Positions 1 to 9,867 are shown, numbered from the stretch's first letter. The stretch is DNA of 64,000 nucleotides from Qipengyuania gaetbuli (GCF_009827315.1 NZ_WTYF01000004.1:372001-436000); one strand, 5' to 3'. The notes: a model not told the origin generated them from the sequence alone. Translations and numbers: made by a program.

Positions 1-416
1 TGCCGCGGCTTTACCCGACGATCCGGCCGGGTGCGCGCTACTACGCGTCGCTCCGCTTGCTGGAAGAGGTGAAGAGCCACGACCCGATAATCTTCACCAA
101 GTCAGGCATCATGCTCGGCCTCGGCGAACAGCGTCTCGAAGTGCACCAGGTCATGGACGACATGCGCAGTGCCGATGTCGATTTCATCACCATGGGCCAG
201 TATCTCCAGCCGACCCCGCGCCATGCCAAGGTCGAGGATTTCGTTACGCCGAAGGCGTTTGCGGCCTATGGTTCGATCGCGCGCGCGAAAGGCTTCCTGC
301 AGGTCGCTTCCAGCCCGCTGACACGCTCGAGCTACCATGCAGGGGACGACTTCGCGCAGATGAAGGCTGCCCGTGAAGAGCGTCTCGCAAAGGAGCGGGC
401 GAGGGCGAACGGCTGA
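1..416 (+). CDS. lipA: Lipoyl synthase, C-terminal part (5' end outside window)
   Basis: This is the C-terminal part of a radical SAM lipoyl synthase, which inserts two sulfurs into protein-bound octanoate to make the lipoyl cofactor. The reading frame is open from base 3. It begins with [20 protein letters not shown], the conserved LipA stretch before the last strands, and continues through [11 protein letters not shown] and [12 protein letters not shown], both hallmarks of the family. The radical SAM and auxiliary cysteine clusters lie upstream of the window, except for the conserved C-terminal serine region seen as PLTRSSYHA. The tail after it is basic. The stop codon shares a base with the start of the next gene (TGATG), so the two are probably co-translated. 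The lpd and pdhC genes, whose products use lipoate, lie about 31-34 kb away in the same window. Confidence 0.95.
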   Translation, partial: PRLYPTIRPGARYYASLRLLEEVKSHDPIIFTKSGIMLGLGEQRLEVHQVMDDMRSADVDFITMGQYLQPTPRHAKVEDFVTPKAFAAYGSIARAKGFLQVASSPLTRSSYHAGDDFAQMKAAREERLAKERARANG

Positions 417-871
417 TGCCGGGCATCCGGGAGACCCGACGCCTTCCCTACAGCTGCGAACAGATGTTCGATCTGGTCGCCGATGTGGGTAGCTATTCCA
501 AGTTCCTGCCCTGGGTGGTCGCCACCCGCATACGGAGCGACAGCGAAACGGAAATGGTTGCCGACATGTTGGTCGGCTTCAAGGCGATCCGCGAGAAGTT
601 CACCTCGCGCGTGGTGAAACGCCGCCCCGAATTCATCGAGGTGTTCTACGTTGACGGTCCGCTGAAGGACCTCGACAACAAGTGGACCTTTACCTGCCTT
701 CCCGATGGTGGATGCGAGATCGATTTCTGTGTCGATTTCACTTTCCGCAACGCCATGTTCGAAGCGTTGGCCGGCCAGTACTTCGACCGCGCGTTTCGCA
801 AGATGGTCGAAGCTTTCGAAAAGCGGGCGGACGAACTCTACGGCCGCGAGAACGCCGCAGCCAACCTCTAG
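416..871 (+). CDS. Coq10/RatA-type SRPBCC (START-like) lipid-binding protein
   Basis: This 151-residue protein belongs to the Coq10/RatA branch of the SRPBCC fold, a hydrophobic-pocket family that binds polyketide-like lipids such as ubiquinone. The start contains the typical RRLPYSCEQMFDLVADVGSY motif, followed by KFLPW. The segment ending in FDRAFRKMVEAFEKRA is the C-terminal amphipathic helix. In sphingomonads this gene commonly follows lipA, and here the two overlap by one base. A role in ubiquinone chaperoning for respiration is inferred from the family. The alternative name RatA (toxin) comes from E. coli and is not supported by anything here. Its 3' end overlaps the convergent cinA by four bases. 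Confidence 0.88.
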   Translation: MPGIRETRRLPYSCEQMFDLVADVGSYSKFLPWVVATRIRSDSETEMVADMLVGFKAIREKFTSRVVKRRPEFIEVFYVDGPLKDLDNKWTFTCLPDGGCEIDFCVDFTFRNAMFEALAGQYFDRAFRKMVEAFEKRADELYGRENAAANL

Positions 872-1371
872 GGCAACAGCAGTTCCAGCGCGCACAACGT
901 CGCTTCGCGCCGCACGCCTGCGCGCGAAGTAGGCTCGAAGCTTTTCAGCTCGCCTTCGGGCTCGCCTTCCTGGCCGCGAACGACCTTGGCGAAGACGACG
1001 GTCCCAACCGGCTTGAGCTGCGTGCCGCCACCCGGGCCTGCAACACCGCTGATGGCCACTGCGACATCCGCATCGCTTCGCGCGAGGGCGCCCTTGGCCA
1101 TGGCCCAGACACACGCGATCGAAACAGCCCCGAACGTCTCGATAATGTCGAGCGGTACGCCGAGCAGTTCCATCTTCGATTCGTTCGAATAGGTAACAAA
1201 GCCGCGATCGAGCACGGCGGATGAGCCGGCGATCTCGGTCAGGGCTGCGGCGACGAGGCCGCCAGTGCAGCTTTCTGCGACCACCACCTTACGCCCGGCA
1301 GCCGTGTTTTCTTCTATGACCCGCTTGGCGAGATCATCGATATCCGTGGGTAGTAGGGTTTCGAGCGCCAT
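868..1371 (-). CDS. pncC: CinA C-terminal-type nicotinamide-nucleotide amidohydrolase (PncC)
   Basis: A 167-residue stand-alone CinA C-terminal domain. The family deamidates nicotinamide mononucleotide to nicotinate mononucleotide, recycling NAD breakdown products. Diagnostic motifs are AESCTGGLVAAALTEIAGSS near residue 33 and SGVAGPGGGT near residue 109. The N-terminal MoCo-binding-like domain of full CinA is absent, as is normal for the short PncC form. The ATG is preceded by a good GAGGAG ribosome-binding site. It lies just downstream of ispDF on the same strand with a 15-bp gap, so co-transcription is likely. Confidence 0.92.
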   Translation of the reverse strand: MALETLLPTDIDDLAKRVIEENTAAGRKVVVAESCTGGLVAAALTEIAGSSAVLDRGFVTYSNESKMELLGVPLDIIETFGAVSIACVWAMAKGALARSDADVAVAISGVAGPGGGTQLKPVGTVVFAKVVRGQEGEPEGELKSFEPTSRAGVRREATLCALELLLP

Positions 1372-1386
1372 GCTCTCCTCGCAGTA

Positions 1387-2526
1387 TCAGTCGCGAATGA
1401 CGGTGGCGACGGCCTGGGCGGCGATGCCTTCGCCCCTGCCGGTGAAGCCCAGCCGTTCGGTCGTCGTCGCCTTCACCGATATTGCAGCGATGTCAACGCC
1501 GAGAAGTTCCGCAATCCGGCAGCGCATAGCCTCGCGGTGGGGACCGATCTTGGGCGCTTCGCAGATGATCGTCAGGTCGATGTTGCCGATCCGGTAACCG
1601 GCCTCTGCGGCAAGTCCGGCTGCATGCTGCAGGAAGCGGTCGCTGCTCGCACCGCGCCACTTGGGGTCGGAAGGGGGGAAATGGTCGCCGATGTCGCCCA
1701 TCGCAACCGCGCCCAGGATCGCATCGGTAATCGCATGGAGCGCGACGTCGGCATCGCTGTGTCCCGAAAGTCCCTTTTCGTGTTCGATGCGGATGCCACC
1801 GAGCCACAATTCCTCGCGGGCGACGAGGCGATGCACATCGAACCCGCTTCCCATGCGGACCAAGGGTAATTCGGTCACGAAATCCTCCGCGAAAGTGAGC
1901 TTCTTGAGGGCTTCGCTTCCCTCCACCAGGCCGACAGTCCCACCCGCCGCACGCAATACCTGCGCATCGTCGCCAGCGTCCTTCGGGCCGGGCCAAGCGC
2001 GATGCGCGGCAAGTATATCGTCATACCGGAAGGCTTGCGGTGTCTGGATCCGGCGCAGTGTCTCGCGATCCGCCGTACCGGCCATTACGCCGCCCTCGTC
2101 AACGGCGAGGCTGTCGACGACCGGAAGCGCCGGAATCGCTCCGGGGTTGGCTTCGAGCGACAACAGGAGTCGCTCGATAACTTCGACTGGCAACACGGGG
2201 CGCGCAGCATCATGGATCAGGACGCGTTCGGAACCGTTGAACGTCTCGAGTGCGTTCAATACAGAAGCCTGCCTGGTCTCGCCGCCCGTGACGAACTGGA
2301 CGTCCAAGCCGCTCAGAGCTGCTTTCGCTATGTCCTCACCGCCCTTCGGGATCGCGACGACCACCGCTGTCGCGCCGGCGTTCAGCAGAGTTTCGACCGA
2401 GTGCCTCACTACCGGCTTGCCACGCCAGGTCGCGAATTGCTTGGGGAGCCGCTGCCCGGCGCGCAGGCCTTGACCGGCGGCCACGACGATGGCGGCGAAC
2501 GGGGGAAGGGGGGCGACACGGGACAT
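1387..2526 (-). CDS. ispDF: Bifunctional IspD/IspF enzyme of the MEP isoprenoid pathway
   Basis: A 379-residue fusion of two non-consecutive MEP-pathway enzymes. Residues about 10-220 are the IspD cytidylyltransferase (nucleotide-binding VVAAGQGLRAGQRLPKQF; IHDAARP near residue 100), which makes CDP-ME from MEP and CTP. Residues about 223-379 are the IspF cyclodiphosphate synthase, starting at MGSGFDVHRL with the metal ligands in DVH and in GHSDADVALH. The IspD-IspF fusion is characteristic of many alphaproteobacteria and epsilonproteobacteria. IspE is not in the window. The start is ATG. The gene is divergent from dusB, with 77 bp between the two starts. Confidence 0.96.
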   Translation of the reverse strand: MSRVAPLPPFAAIVVAAGQGLRAGQRLPKQFATWRGKPVVRHSVETLLNAGATAVVVAIPKGGEDIAKAALSGLDVQFVTGGETRQASVLNALETFNGSERVLIHDAARPVLPVEVIERLLLSLEANPGAIPALPVVDSLAVDEGGVMAGTADRETLRRIQTPQAFRYDDILAAHRAWPGPKDAGDDAQVLRAAGGTVGLVEGSEALKKLTFAEDFVTELPLVRMGSGFDVHRLVAREELWLGGIRIEHEKGLSGHSDADVALHAITDAILGAVAMGDIGDHFPPSDPKWRGASSDRFLQHAAGLAAEAGYRIGNIDLTIICEAPKIGPHREAMRCRIAELLGVDIAAISVKATTTERLGFTGRGEGIAAQAVATVIRD

Positions 2527-2546
2527 TGCCCCCGCGCGCTAGCGGC

Positions 2547-2575
2547 TTGCCGTTTTCGCTGCAACGCACTATGTG
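2547..2575 (+). promoter_or_regulatory. Candidate sigma-70-type promoter for dusB-ntr operon
   Basis: TTGCCG (2547-2552) and TATGTG (2570-2575) are separated by 17 bp, about 30 bp upstream of the dusB ATG, in the gap between the divergent ispDF and dusB. The spacing is ideal but the -10 match is only moderate, so this is a pattern-based suggestion. Confidence 0.3.
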
Positions 2576-2603
2576 ACTGCCCAATTATTAGGCACACGCG
2601 AAA

Positions 2604-3623
2604 ATGAGCGCTCACCCCCTTCCTCCGGCACCCCCGAAGCCGATCTCTGTCGGCAATATCGTGATTGATACGCCGGTCGTGCTAGCGCCCATGACGGGCG
2701 TGACCGACCTGCCGTTCCGCAAGATGGTCCGGCGCTACGGGTCGGGCCTCAACGTCACCGAAATGATCGCCAGCGAGGCGGCCATTCGTGAAACGCGCCA
2801 GTCCGTGCAGAAGGCTGCCTGGGATCCGATCGAAGAGCCCGTCTCGATGCAGCTCGTGGGCTGCGATCCGTCGAGCATGGCAGAAGCCGCCAAGCTTCAG
2901 GAAGGCAACGGCGCGGAAATAATCGACATCAACTTCGGTTGTCCGGTCCGCAAGGTGGTAGGCCAGCTTGCCGGTTCGGCGCTGATGCGCGAAGTCCCGC
3001 TGGCTACCAAGCTCATGGAAGCTACCGTGAAGGCGGTGAACGTACCGGTCACGGTCAAGATGCGGATGGGCTGGGATCATTCCGACCTCAACGCCCCCGA
3101 ACTTGCCCGTATCGCCGAAGACCTGGGCGTGAAAATGGTGACGGTCCATGGCCGCACCCGCAACCAGATGTACAAGGGTAGCGCCGACTGGGCTTTCGTT
3201 CGCAAGGTCAAGGATGCGGTTTCGATCCCCGTCATCGTCAACGGCGATATCGGCACGGTCGATGACGCCGCCAAGGCGCTCGAACAGTCCGGTGCTGACG
3301 GCGTCATGATCGGACGCGGCGCCTACGGAAAGCCCTGGCTTCTCGCCCAGGTCATGCACTGGTGGAAGACGGGCGAATTGCTCGCCAGCCCCAGTTTCGA
3401 CGAACAATACGACGTGATCGTCGAACACTATCGGGACATGCTCGAGCTCTACGGCGAGGATGTCGGGGTCAAAATCGCTCGCAAGCACCTTGGCTGGTAC
3501 ACCAAGGGGATGCACGGCTCGGCCGAGTTCAGGAACCGGGTGAATTTTATTGATCAAGCTCCTGTTGTACTTGATGAACTCGAGCGGTTTTTCGAGCCGT
3601 TCCTTAAGCGGCGCGCTGCATGA
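2604..3623 (+). CDS. dusB: tRNA-dihydrouridine synthase DusB
   Basis: An FMN- and NADPH-dependent enzyme of 339 residues that reduces uridine to dihydrouridine in the tRNA D-loop. The TIM barrel shows [20 protein letters not shown] near residue 27, [10 protein letters not shown] with the catalytic Cys near residue 115, [23 protein letters not shown] and [11 protein letters not shown], all standard DusB/NifR3 motifs. In many alphaproteobacteria dusB (nifR3) is the first gene of the ntr operon. Here the ntrB start overlaps its stop as ATGA. The coupling suggests the sensor kinase is translated by ribosomes that have just finished dusB. Confidence 0.96.
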   Translation: MSAHPLPPAPPKPISVGNIVIDTPVVLAPMTGVTDLPFRKMVRRYGSGLNVTEMIASEAAIRETRQSVQKAAWDPIEEPVSMQLVGCDPSSMAEAAKLQEGNGAEIIDINFGCPVRKVVGQLAGSALMREVPLATKLMEATVKAVNVPVTVKMRMGWDHSDLNAPELARIAEDLGVKMVTVHGRTRNQMYKGSADWAFVRKVKDAVSIPVIVNGDIGTVDDAAKALEQSGADGVMIGRGAYGKPWLLAQVMHWWKTGELLASPSFDEQYDVIVEHYRDMLELYGEDVGVKIARKHLGWYTKGMHGSAEFRNRVNFIDQAPVVLDELERFFEPFLKRRAA

Positions 3624-4681
3624 TCGAAGCGCCGTCGGCGTCCGACCAGATCGCCGGAATGGTCTTTGCGGTGTTGCTGGTCGATCCCGACGGGCGGGTC
3701 CGCGAGGCCAACCCGGCGGCGGAGGAGCTCCTTGGACGCAGTGTGCGACGGATTCTCGACGAAAGACTGTTCGAGATCATGGCGATCCGGCCGGAACGTG
3801 TGGCCGAGGCGGTCCTGACCACCGAAAGCCAGCTGATCGCGCGGGGCCTGACCCTGACGGCCGCCGGAAACGATCACATCGTCAATCTCAGCTGCTCTCC
3901 GATGCATGGCCATACGGGGTGGAAAGTCATCACGATTTCCGATGCCGGGCAGGGCGGGAATGAAGAGGAAGACCGGGAACGGACGGAATTGCGCGCGCCT
4001 GCGGTCCTTGCGCACGAGATCAAGAACCCGCTCTCTGCCATCCGCGGCGCAAGCCAGCTCCTGTCACGCCGGGCAGCTGAGAAAGATCGACCTCTTGCAA
4101 CGATGATCGAAACCGAGGTCGACCGGATCGCGCAACTAATCGACCGGATGCAGCAACTAGGAAGCAGCCGCCCCGCACAAACCGGCCCCTGCAATCTGCA
4201 TGAAGCCATCCGTTCGGCCATGGCCACCGTTCGCGCGGGACGCAGCGATGCCGGCGAATTGGTCGAGGAGTTCGATCCCTCGCTTCCCGCAGTGGAGGCG
4301 GATCAGGGCGCGCTCGAGCAGGTCCTGATCAACCTCATGGCCAATGCCTGTGACGCCTGCGCGGGGATAGACGCGCCGCGCATTGTGGTGCGCACCCGGT
4401 TCGTCAGCGGCCTGGTCTTTTCCGCGATCCGTTTCGGCAAGTCGGTCAGGCTGCCCATCGAAATATCCGTGATCGATCCCGGCCCCGGCATTCCTGCCGA
4501 ACTGCGTGATCACGTTTTCGAGCCTTTTGTGTCAGGCAAGCCACACGGACAGGGCCTCGGCCTCGCACTGGTCCGCAAGCTCTTGCGTGACATGGGTGGG
4601 CGGATTTCGCACGAGCGTGACGAGCGCGCCGGATACACCATTTTCAGGATAAACCTGCCCGTCGCGGCGAAGGAAAGCTGA
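3620..4681 (+). CDS. ntrB: Nitrogen regulation sensor histidine kinase NtrB
   Basis: A cytoplasmic histidine kinase of 353 residues that phosphorylates or dephosphorylates NtrC according to nitrogen status, usually signalled by PII. It has an N-terminal PAS domain (residues about 10-115), an H-box [19 protein letters not shown] near residue 133, an N-box NLMANACDA and G-boxes DPGPGIP and GQGLGLAL. There are no membrane segments. The ATG overlaps the dusB stop, and ntrC starts 3 bp after the ntrB stop. No glnB or glnA is present in the window. Confidence 0.95.
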   Translation: MIEAPSASDQIAGMVFAVLLVDPDGRVREANPAAEELLGRSVRRILDERLFEIMAIRPERVAEAVLTTESQLIARGLTLTAAGNDHIVNLSCSPMHGHTGWKVITISDAGQGGNEEEDRERTELRAPAVLAHEIKNPLSAIRGASQLLSRRAAEKDRPLATMIETEVDRIAQLIDRMQQLGSSRPAQTGPCNLHEAIRSAMATVRAGRSDAGELVEEFDPSLPAVEADQGALEQVLINLMANACDACAGIDAPRIVVRTRFVSGLVFSAIRFGKSVRLPIEISVIDPGPGIPAELRDHVFEPFVSGKPHGQGLGLALVRKLLRDMGGRISHERDERAGYTIFRINLPVAAKES

Positions 4682-4684
4682 CCG

Positions 4685-6100
4685 ATGACCACCCGCGTCC
4701 TCTTGGTTGAAGACGATCGCGCGATAGCTACCGTGATCACCGAGGCACTGCGTGACGAAGGGCATGACGTCACGACGTGCAGCAGCATCGAACGGCGTGA
4801 CGCACTGCTTGCCGGCCATGCGTTCGATATCATGCTGACCGACGTCATGCTGGAGGACGGCGACGGACTGGCAACCATCGATGCTGTGCGGGATGCGGCG
4901 CCGGACATGCCGGTTATCGTCTTGTCGGCGCAGAACACGCTTGATACCGCGGTTCGCGCAAGCGACAGCCAGGCTTTCGAGTATTTCCCGAAGCCGTTCG
5001 ACCTCGACGAATTGACACAGGCGGTACGGCAGGCCGTCAGCCGGTCCCCCAAGGCGGAAGCAGACGATCGCGGGGAAGGCGAGGGCGCGCTGCCCCTGAT
5101 CGGCCGCAGCCGTGCCATGCAGGACGTCTACCGGATGATCACCCGGGTCCTGCGCAACGACCTGTCTGTCCTCGTGACCGGCGAAAGTGGTACGGGCAAG
5201 GAACTGGTAGCCGAAGCGATCCACCAGCTCGGCGCGCGCCGGACCGGACCGTTCGTCGCGGTGAACATGGCGGCGATCCCGCATGACCTGCTGGAAAGCG
5301 AACTGTTCGGGCATGAACGCGGCGCCTTTACGGGGGCGGTTTCGCAGCAGATCGGCAAGTTCGAGCAGGCAAATGGCGGCACCCTGTTCCTCGACGAGAT
5401 CGGGGACATGCCGGCAGAAGCGCAAACTCGTCTGCTGAGAGCTCTTCAGTCCGGCCGGATCCGGCGTGTGGGCGGCCGACAGGAAATCGGCGTCGACGTG
5501 CGCATTATCGCGGCGACCAACCGAGACCTAGTGCCGATGATCGCGCAAGGCCGCTTCCGCGAGGATCTGTACTATCGATTGAACGTCGTCCCGATCCACC
5601 TCCCGCCACTGCGGGAACGCAAGGAGGATATTGGCGCGCTGGTGCGGCATTTCCTGTCCCAAGCGGTCGCCGAAGGACTTCCGGCGCACCGGATAGCCGA
5701 TGATGCAGTTGCCATCCTCGAGAACCAACTCTGGAAAGGCAATGTCCGCGAGTTACGCAATGTGGTTTTCCGCCTTGCCCTGCTCGCGCGCGACGACCTG
5801 ATTGATCGGCAGACCGTCGTCGATGCTCTTCCATCCGCTGTCGATGCGAATATTCCTTCTGCAAGAGACGGGATCGAGGAGGCATTGGAGGAATGGCTGT
5901 CTAGCAATCCCCAGCCTGCCGGCGCACTCTACCACGGCGCTCTCGCGGCTTTCGAAAAGCCGCTGTTCGAGCATGCGCTGCGGGAAACCGAAGGCAATCA
6001 GCTCAGGGCGGCCCAACTGCTGGGGATCAACCGCAACACGCTGCGAAAGCGCCTGAGCGACCTCCAAATCGAACTGGAGCGCTTCGTAAGGCGGCGTTGA
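4685..6100 (+). CDS. ntrC: Sigma-54-dependent response regulator NtrC
   Basis: A 471-residue NtrC-family activator. The receiver domain (1-120) carries the phospho-acceptor Asp in MLTDVMLEDGDG. The AAA+ domain has Walker A GESGTGKE, an intact sigma-54 contact loop ERGAFTGAV near residue 213, and Walker B TLFLDEIGDM. The C-terminal Fis-type helix-turn-helix includes GNQLRAAQLLGINRNTLRKR. It therefore looks fully competent to activate sigma-54 promoters, unlike the NtrX encoded two genes downstream. It is paired with ntrB 3 bp upstream. Targets are expected to be ammonium assimilation and nitrogen scavenging genes, inferred from the family. Confidence 0.96.
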   Translation: MTTRVLLVEDDRAIATVITEALRDEGHDVTTCSSIERRDALLAGHAFDIMLTDVMLEDGDGLATIDAVRDAAPDMPVIVLSAQNTLDTAVRASDSQAFEYFPKPFDLDELTQAVRQAVSRSPKAEADDRGEGEGALPLIGRSRAMQDVYRMITRVLRNDLSVLVTGESGTGKELVAEAIHQLGARRTGPFVAVNMAAIPHDLLESELFGHERGAFTGAVSQQIGKFEQANGGTLFLDEIGDMPAEAQTRLLRALQSGRIRRVGGRQEIGVDVRIIAATNRDLVPMIAQGRFREDLYYRLNVVPIHLPPLRERKEDIGALVRHFLSQAVAEGLPAHRIADDAVAILENQLWKGNVRELRNVVFRLALLARDDLIDRQTVVDALPSAVDANIPSARDGIEEALEEWLSSNPQPAGALYHGALAAFEKPLFEHALRETEGNQLRAAQLLGINRNTLRKRLSDLQIELERFVRRR

Positions 6101-6161
6101 TGGGCATTTCGTCGTTTTTGCCCTTGCAAAAGTGCAACAGAGGTGTCGTAACTTAGCCACG

Positions 6162-8402
6162 ATGGCGACGCTTGCCGGCACCTCGAAGAAACCTCCGCCG
6201 CGCTGGTGGCGCCGCTTCATTGTGGCCTCCCGCCGCGCCAACCTCTTCACGCTGGTCGAAATCATCGCGCTCGCCGCATTCGTCATAATGGTTGTGACGA
6301 CATGGGCCGCATTCACCACGGCCCCGCCGACAGGTGAATTGCTGCCGAGCAGGCAGGTTGCGGTGCTCCTGATCGGCACGCTGATACCGGCCATGGCGTT
6401 GCTTGTCCTCGCCGGACGAAGGCTGGCGCTACGCAGGGCGGCAGGGAGCACCGCGCGCCTCCACGTGCGCTTGGTGTTTTTCTTCTCGATGATAGCGGCT
6501 GTGCCGACGCTGCTGGTCTCGGCATTCGCCGCCGTCCTGTTCCAGTCGGGCGTCGATTTCTGGTTCTCGGACAATTCGCGCGGGCTGATGGAGAACGCCA
6601 ACGTCCTTGCCGAGCGATATTACGAGGACAACCAGCTCGACCTCGGGCAGGAAACGATCTCGATGGCTATGGATATGCGCGCCATCCTCCAGCAGGTCGA
6701 GATCACCGATCCCGACTTCCAACTGGTCTATAAGTACCAGGCCGATCCGCGCGACGTCATCGAGAGCGCAATCATGCAGGTGATGCCCGACGGAACCGCC
6801 CGCGTGGCCGTGGTCTATGGCATCAACCAGGGCAGCGATCCGGTCGGGTTTACAGAGGAAAGCCAGCGCGCCCTGCGCGGCGGAGAGCCGGTGATCATCC
6901 GGGGTAGCCCTGAACGTATCGAGGCGATCGCCCCGATCGACCGGACGGCCGGCATCTATCTCTACACGGCGCGAAATGCCGAGGCGGCGAGTTTCCGTAG
7001 CTGGGAAAGCGCGCGATCTATTTCCACCGCCTACGAGGAACTGACCAAGCGTGCCCGGGCGTTGCAGTTGCGGTTCAATCTGGCGCTCTATTTCGTCAGC
7101 CTTGCGCTGGTGGGGCTCGCCGTCTGGTTCGCCTTGCGATTTGCCGACCGCCAGGTCGAGCCGCTGACCGACCTCGTGGCGGCGGCTCGCAAGGTGGGTG
7201 CTGGTAACTTCTCGCTGCGTGTCGAAGGGCGGACCGGCGCAGACGAAATCGGCCTGCTCAACCGCGCGTTCAACCGCATGACTGCCCAGCTCGAAAAGCA
7301 GACCGACGCTCTAGTCGGCGCAAACGAGGAACTCGAGGAACGGCGCAGCTTCATCGAGGCAGTGCTGGAGTCCGTAAGCGCCGGTGTCATCACCATCGAT
7401 GGCAAACGCCGTGTGCTGCTGATGAATGCGCCGGCGCAGAACATGCTGCTCGAAGGCGGGGAGGGGAGTGAACACCCCGAAACCCTTGACGCCATGATCC
7501 CGCAAATTGCGGTCCTGGTCGAGGCGGGATTGGACCGGGGCGTGATCAGCCATTCGCGCCATGGCGAACTGATGACCCTCGCAGTCAGGCTGGTGCCGGA
7601 GGGCGACGGCCACGTGATCACCTTCGAGGACATTACCCGCCAATTGCTCGACCAGCGCCAGGCTGCTTGGTCGGATGTCGCGCGTCGTATCGCGCACGAA
7701 ATCAAGAACCCGCTTACGCCGATCCAGCTTGCCACGGAACGCCTCAAGCGGCGTTACCGCAAGCAGATCGAGCAAGATGGCGAATTGTTCGACGAACTGA
7801 CCAACACGATCGTGCGCCAGGTCGGCGAATTGCGGACCATGGTCGACGAGTTCTCGAGCTTCGCGCGGCTGCCCAAGCCGATGTTCCGACAGGAAGACGC
7901 GCTCGACATCATCCGCCAGTCGATGTTCCTGCAGGAGGTCGCCAATCCGCAGGTCAATTATGTACTTGCGACCGAAATCGAAGGGCCCTTGCGCCTTGAG
8001 GCAGACCGTCACCAGCTGGGGCAGGCCGTCACCAATATCCTGAAGAACGCCGCCGAGGCGATCGAGGCCCGTGCTGCAAATGCCGATGCCGATTATCGCG
8101 GCCGTATCGAGGTCGAGGTGGCGGAGAACGATGACTCAATAACGATCGCAGTGACCGACAACGGAATCGGCCTGCCGCAGGACCGCGAGCGGATCCTCGA
8201 ACCCTATGTAACTACGCGCGAGAAAGGCACGGGCCTGGGTCTCGCAATCGTTAACAAGATCGTCGAGGAACACGGCGGTGAAATGAACTTCTCCTCCATC
8301 GATGGGGGAGGGACGCGGGTCACGCTGAGGTTTGCGCGTGATCCCCACCGGATTGCCGCCAAGGGCGACGACCGGAACAGTACCGAGAAAGCAGAAGGGT
8401 AA
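6162..8402 (+). CDS. ntrY: Membrane sensor histidine kinase NtrY
   Basis: A 746-residue transmembrane kinase, partner of NtrX. Three hydrophobic helices lie in the first about 130 residues (around VEIIALAAFVIMVV, VAVLLIGTLIPAMALLVLAG and VFFFSMIAAVPTLLVSAF). An extracytoplasmic segment, a fourth helix (LYFVSLALVGLAVWFALRF) and a HAMP domain follow, then a PAS domain, the H-box [20 protein letters not shown] and an HATPase domain with DNGIGLP and GTGLGLAIVNK. I chose ATG 6162 rather than GTG 6132, because the ATG begins the conserved basic N-terminus just before the first helix. NtrY-NtrX respond to nitrogen and redox cues in other alphaproteobacteria; the signal here is unknown. Confidence 0.93.
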   Translation: MATLAGTSKKPPPRWWRRFIVASRRANLFTLVEIIALAAFVIMVVTTWAAFTTAPPTGELLPSRQVAVLLIGTLIPAMALLVLAGRRLALRRAAGSTARLHVRLVFFFSMIAAVPTLLVSAFAAVLFQSGVDFWFSDNSRGLMENANVLAERYYEDNQLDLGQETISMAMDMRAILQQVEITDPDFQLVYKYQADPRDVIESAIMQVMPDGTARVAVVYGINQGSDPVGFTEESQRALRGGEPVIIRGSPERIEAIAPIDRTAGIYLYTARNAEAASFRSWESARSISTAYEELTKRARALQLRFNLALYFVSLALVGLAVWFALRFADRQVEPLTDLVAAARKVGAGNFSLRVEGRTGADEIGLLNRAFNRMTAQLEKQTDALVGANEELEERRSFIEAVLESVSAGVITIDGKRRVLLMNAPAQNMLLEGGEGSEHPETLDAMIPQIAVLVEAGLDRGVISHSRHGELMTLAVRLVPEGDGHVITFEDITRQLLDQRQAAWSDVARRIAHEIKNPLTPIQLATERLKRRYRKQIEQDGELFDELTNTIVRQVGELRTMVDEFSSFARLPKPMFRQEDALDIIRQSMFLQEVANPQVNYVLATEIEGPLRLEADRHQLGQAVTNILKNAAEAIEARAANADADYRGRIEVEVAENDDSITIAVTDNGIGLPQDRERILEPYVTTREKGTGLGLAIVNKIVEEHGGEMNFSSIDGGGTRVTLRFARDPHRIAAKGDDRNSTEKAEG

Positions 8403-8406
8403 TTCA

Positions 8407-9789
8407 ATGGCACTCGACATCCTGATAGTCGACGACGAGCGCGATATTCGCGACCTGGTCGCAGGCGTCTTGAGCGACGAGGGCTATGAATGCCGCACCG
8501 CAGCCGATAGCTCCTCCGCGCTTGAGGCGGTCGATGCCAAGCGGCCCAGCCTTGTCCTGCTCGACGTCTGGCTCCACGGCAGCCAGATGGACGGGCTCGA
8601 AGTGCTCGACGCGATCAAGGCGCGCGAGCCCGAACTGCCGGTCATCATCTTCTCGGGTCACGGCAACATCGACACGGCCGTCTCGGCGGTCAGCCGCGGC
8701 GCGATGGACTTCATCGAGAAGCCGTTCGAGGCAGAGCGCCTCCTTCACTTGGTAGAACGCGCCACCGAAACGGAGCGGCTTCGCCGGGAAAACTCGCGGC
8801 TGCGCGAAGGCATGGGCGAGGGCGGCGAGTTCACCGGCAACTCGGCCGCAATCAATGCTGTTCGTGCCACCCTCAAGCGCGTGGCCAGCACCGGGAGCCG
8901 CGTGCTCATCAGCGGCCCGGCCGGCTCGGGCAAGGAAGTGGCAGCGCGCCTGCTCCACAGCTGGTCGACACGTGCCGACAAGCCGTTCGTGATCGTGAAT
9001 TCCGCGCGGATCACGCCGGAGCGCTTCGAGGAAGAGCTATTCGGCGAAGAAGCCGAAGGCAAGCTGGTGCGACCCGGCCTCCTGGAAACTGCTGACGGCG
9101 GCACGCTCTATCTCGACGAGGTCGCCGACATGCCCCTGTCGACGCAGGCTCGTATCCTGCGGGTCCTCACCGAGCAGAGCTTCGTCCGCGTGGGCGGGAC
9201 ACGGCAGATCGGGGTGGATGTCCGTGTGGTGTCCTCCACTGCGCGCGACCTCAAGGCAGAGATGGAGGAAAAGCGGTTTCGCGAAGACCTCTTCTATCGC
9301 CTGAACGTTGTTCCGGTCGAGGTCCCCTCGCTCGCCGAACGACGCGATGACATTCCCGCCCTGGCCGAGCATTTCTTCGCCCGTTACGCGATCGAACAAG
9401 GCATCCGTCCGCCGGAAATCAGCGAAGAAGCGATGGCCGCCCTGCAGGCATATGACTGGCCAGGCAACGTGCGCCAGCTTCGCAATGTGGTGGAGCGGAC
9501 GATCATCCTGACCCCGCGCGAACAATTGGACACGGTCGAAGCCGACATGCTTTCGGAGGAAGTGACCGGCGGCAAGCTTGGCGGCACCGGCGGTATGGCG
9601 CAGCTGATGGGTGCCCCCTTGCGTGAAGCGCGGGAAAGCTTTGAGCGGGAATATCTCGCCATCCAGATCCGTCGCTTCTCGGGAAACATCTCGAAAACGG
9701 CCAGCTTCATCGGGATGGAACGCTCGGCGCTCCATCGCAAGCTGAAGCTCCTCGGCATGGCAGAGCGCAAGAACGGCGAGCGCAAGTAG
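8407..9789 (+). CDS. ntrX: Response regulator NtrX (AAA+ domain without GAFTGA loop)
   Basis: A 460-residue NtrC-like regulator 4 bp after ntrY. The receiver has the phospho-acceptor Asp in LVLLDVWLHG. Walker A is GPAGSGKEVAARLL (about residue 171) and Walker B is GTLYLDEVADM. The C-terminal Fis-type helix-turn-helix contains GNISKTASFIGMERSALHRK. Where sigma-54 activators carry GAFTGA, this protein reads ELFGEEAEGKLVRPGLLE, so the sigma-54 contact loop is missing. It should therefore not remodel sigma-54 holoenzyme and may act as a repressor or with another sigma factor. The ATG at 8407 follows an AGAAGGG site; an upstream in-frame start at 8332 would lie inside ntrY. Confidence 0.94.
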   Translation: MALDILIVDDERDIRDLVAGVLSDEGYECRTAADSSSALEAVDAKRPSLVLLDVWLHGSQMDGLEVLDAIKAREPELPVIIFSGHGNIDTAVSAVSRGAMDFIEKPFEAERLLHLVERATETERLRRENSRLREGMGEGGEFTGNSAAINAVRATLKRVASTGSRVLISGPAGSGKEVAARLLHSWSTRADKPFVIVNSARITPERFEEELFGEEAEGKLVRPGLLETADGGTLYLDEVADMPLSTQARILRVLTEQSFVRVGGTRQIGVDVRVVSSTARDLKAEMEEKRFREDLFYRLNVVPVEVPSLAERRDDIPALAEHFFARYAIEQGIRPPEISEEAMAALQAYDWPGNVRQLRNVVERTIILTPREQLDTVEADMLSEEVTGGKLGGTGGMAQLMGAPLREARESFEREYLAIQIRRFSGNISKTASFIGMERSALHRKLKLLGMAERKNGERK

Positions 9790-9867
9790 GCCGCGACACC
9801 TTCATTTTTGGACGTGTGCAATAAATTTCATTGCGATTGCGCGATGAAATGCCACATATTGCGCAAG

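Noticed and set aside
4532..5425. A 297-codon minus-strand frame across ntrB-ntrC
   Set aside because: Antisense shadow of two well-conserved genes, with no ribosome-binding site or recognisable protein.
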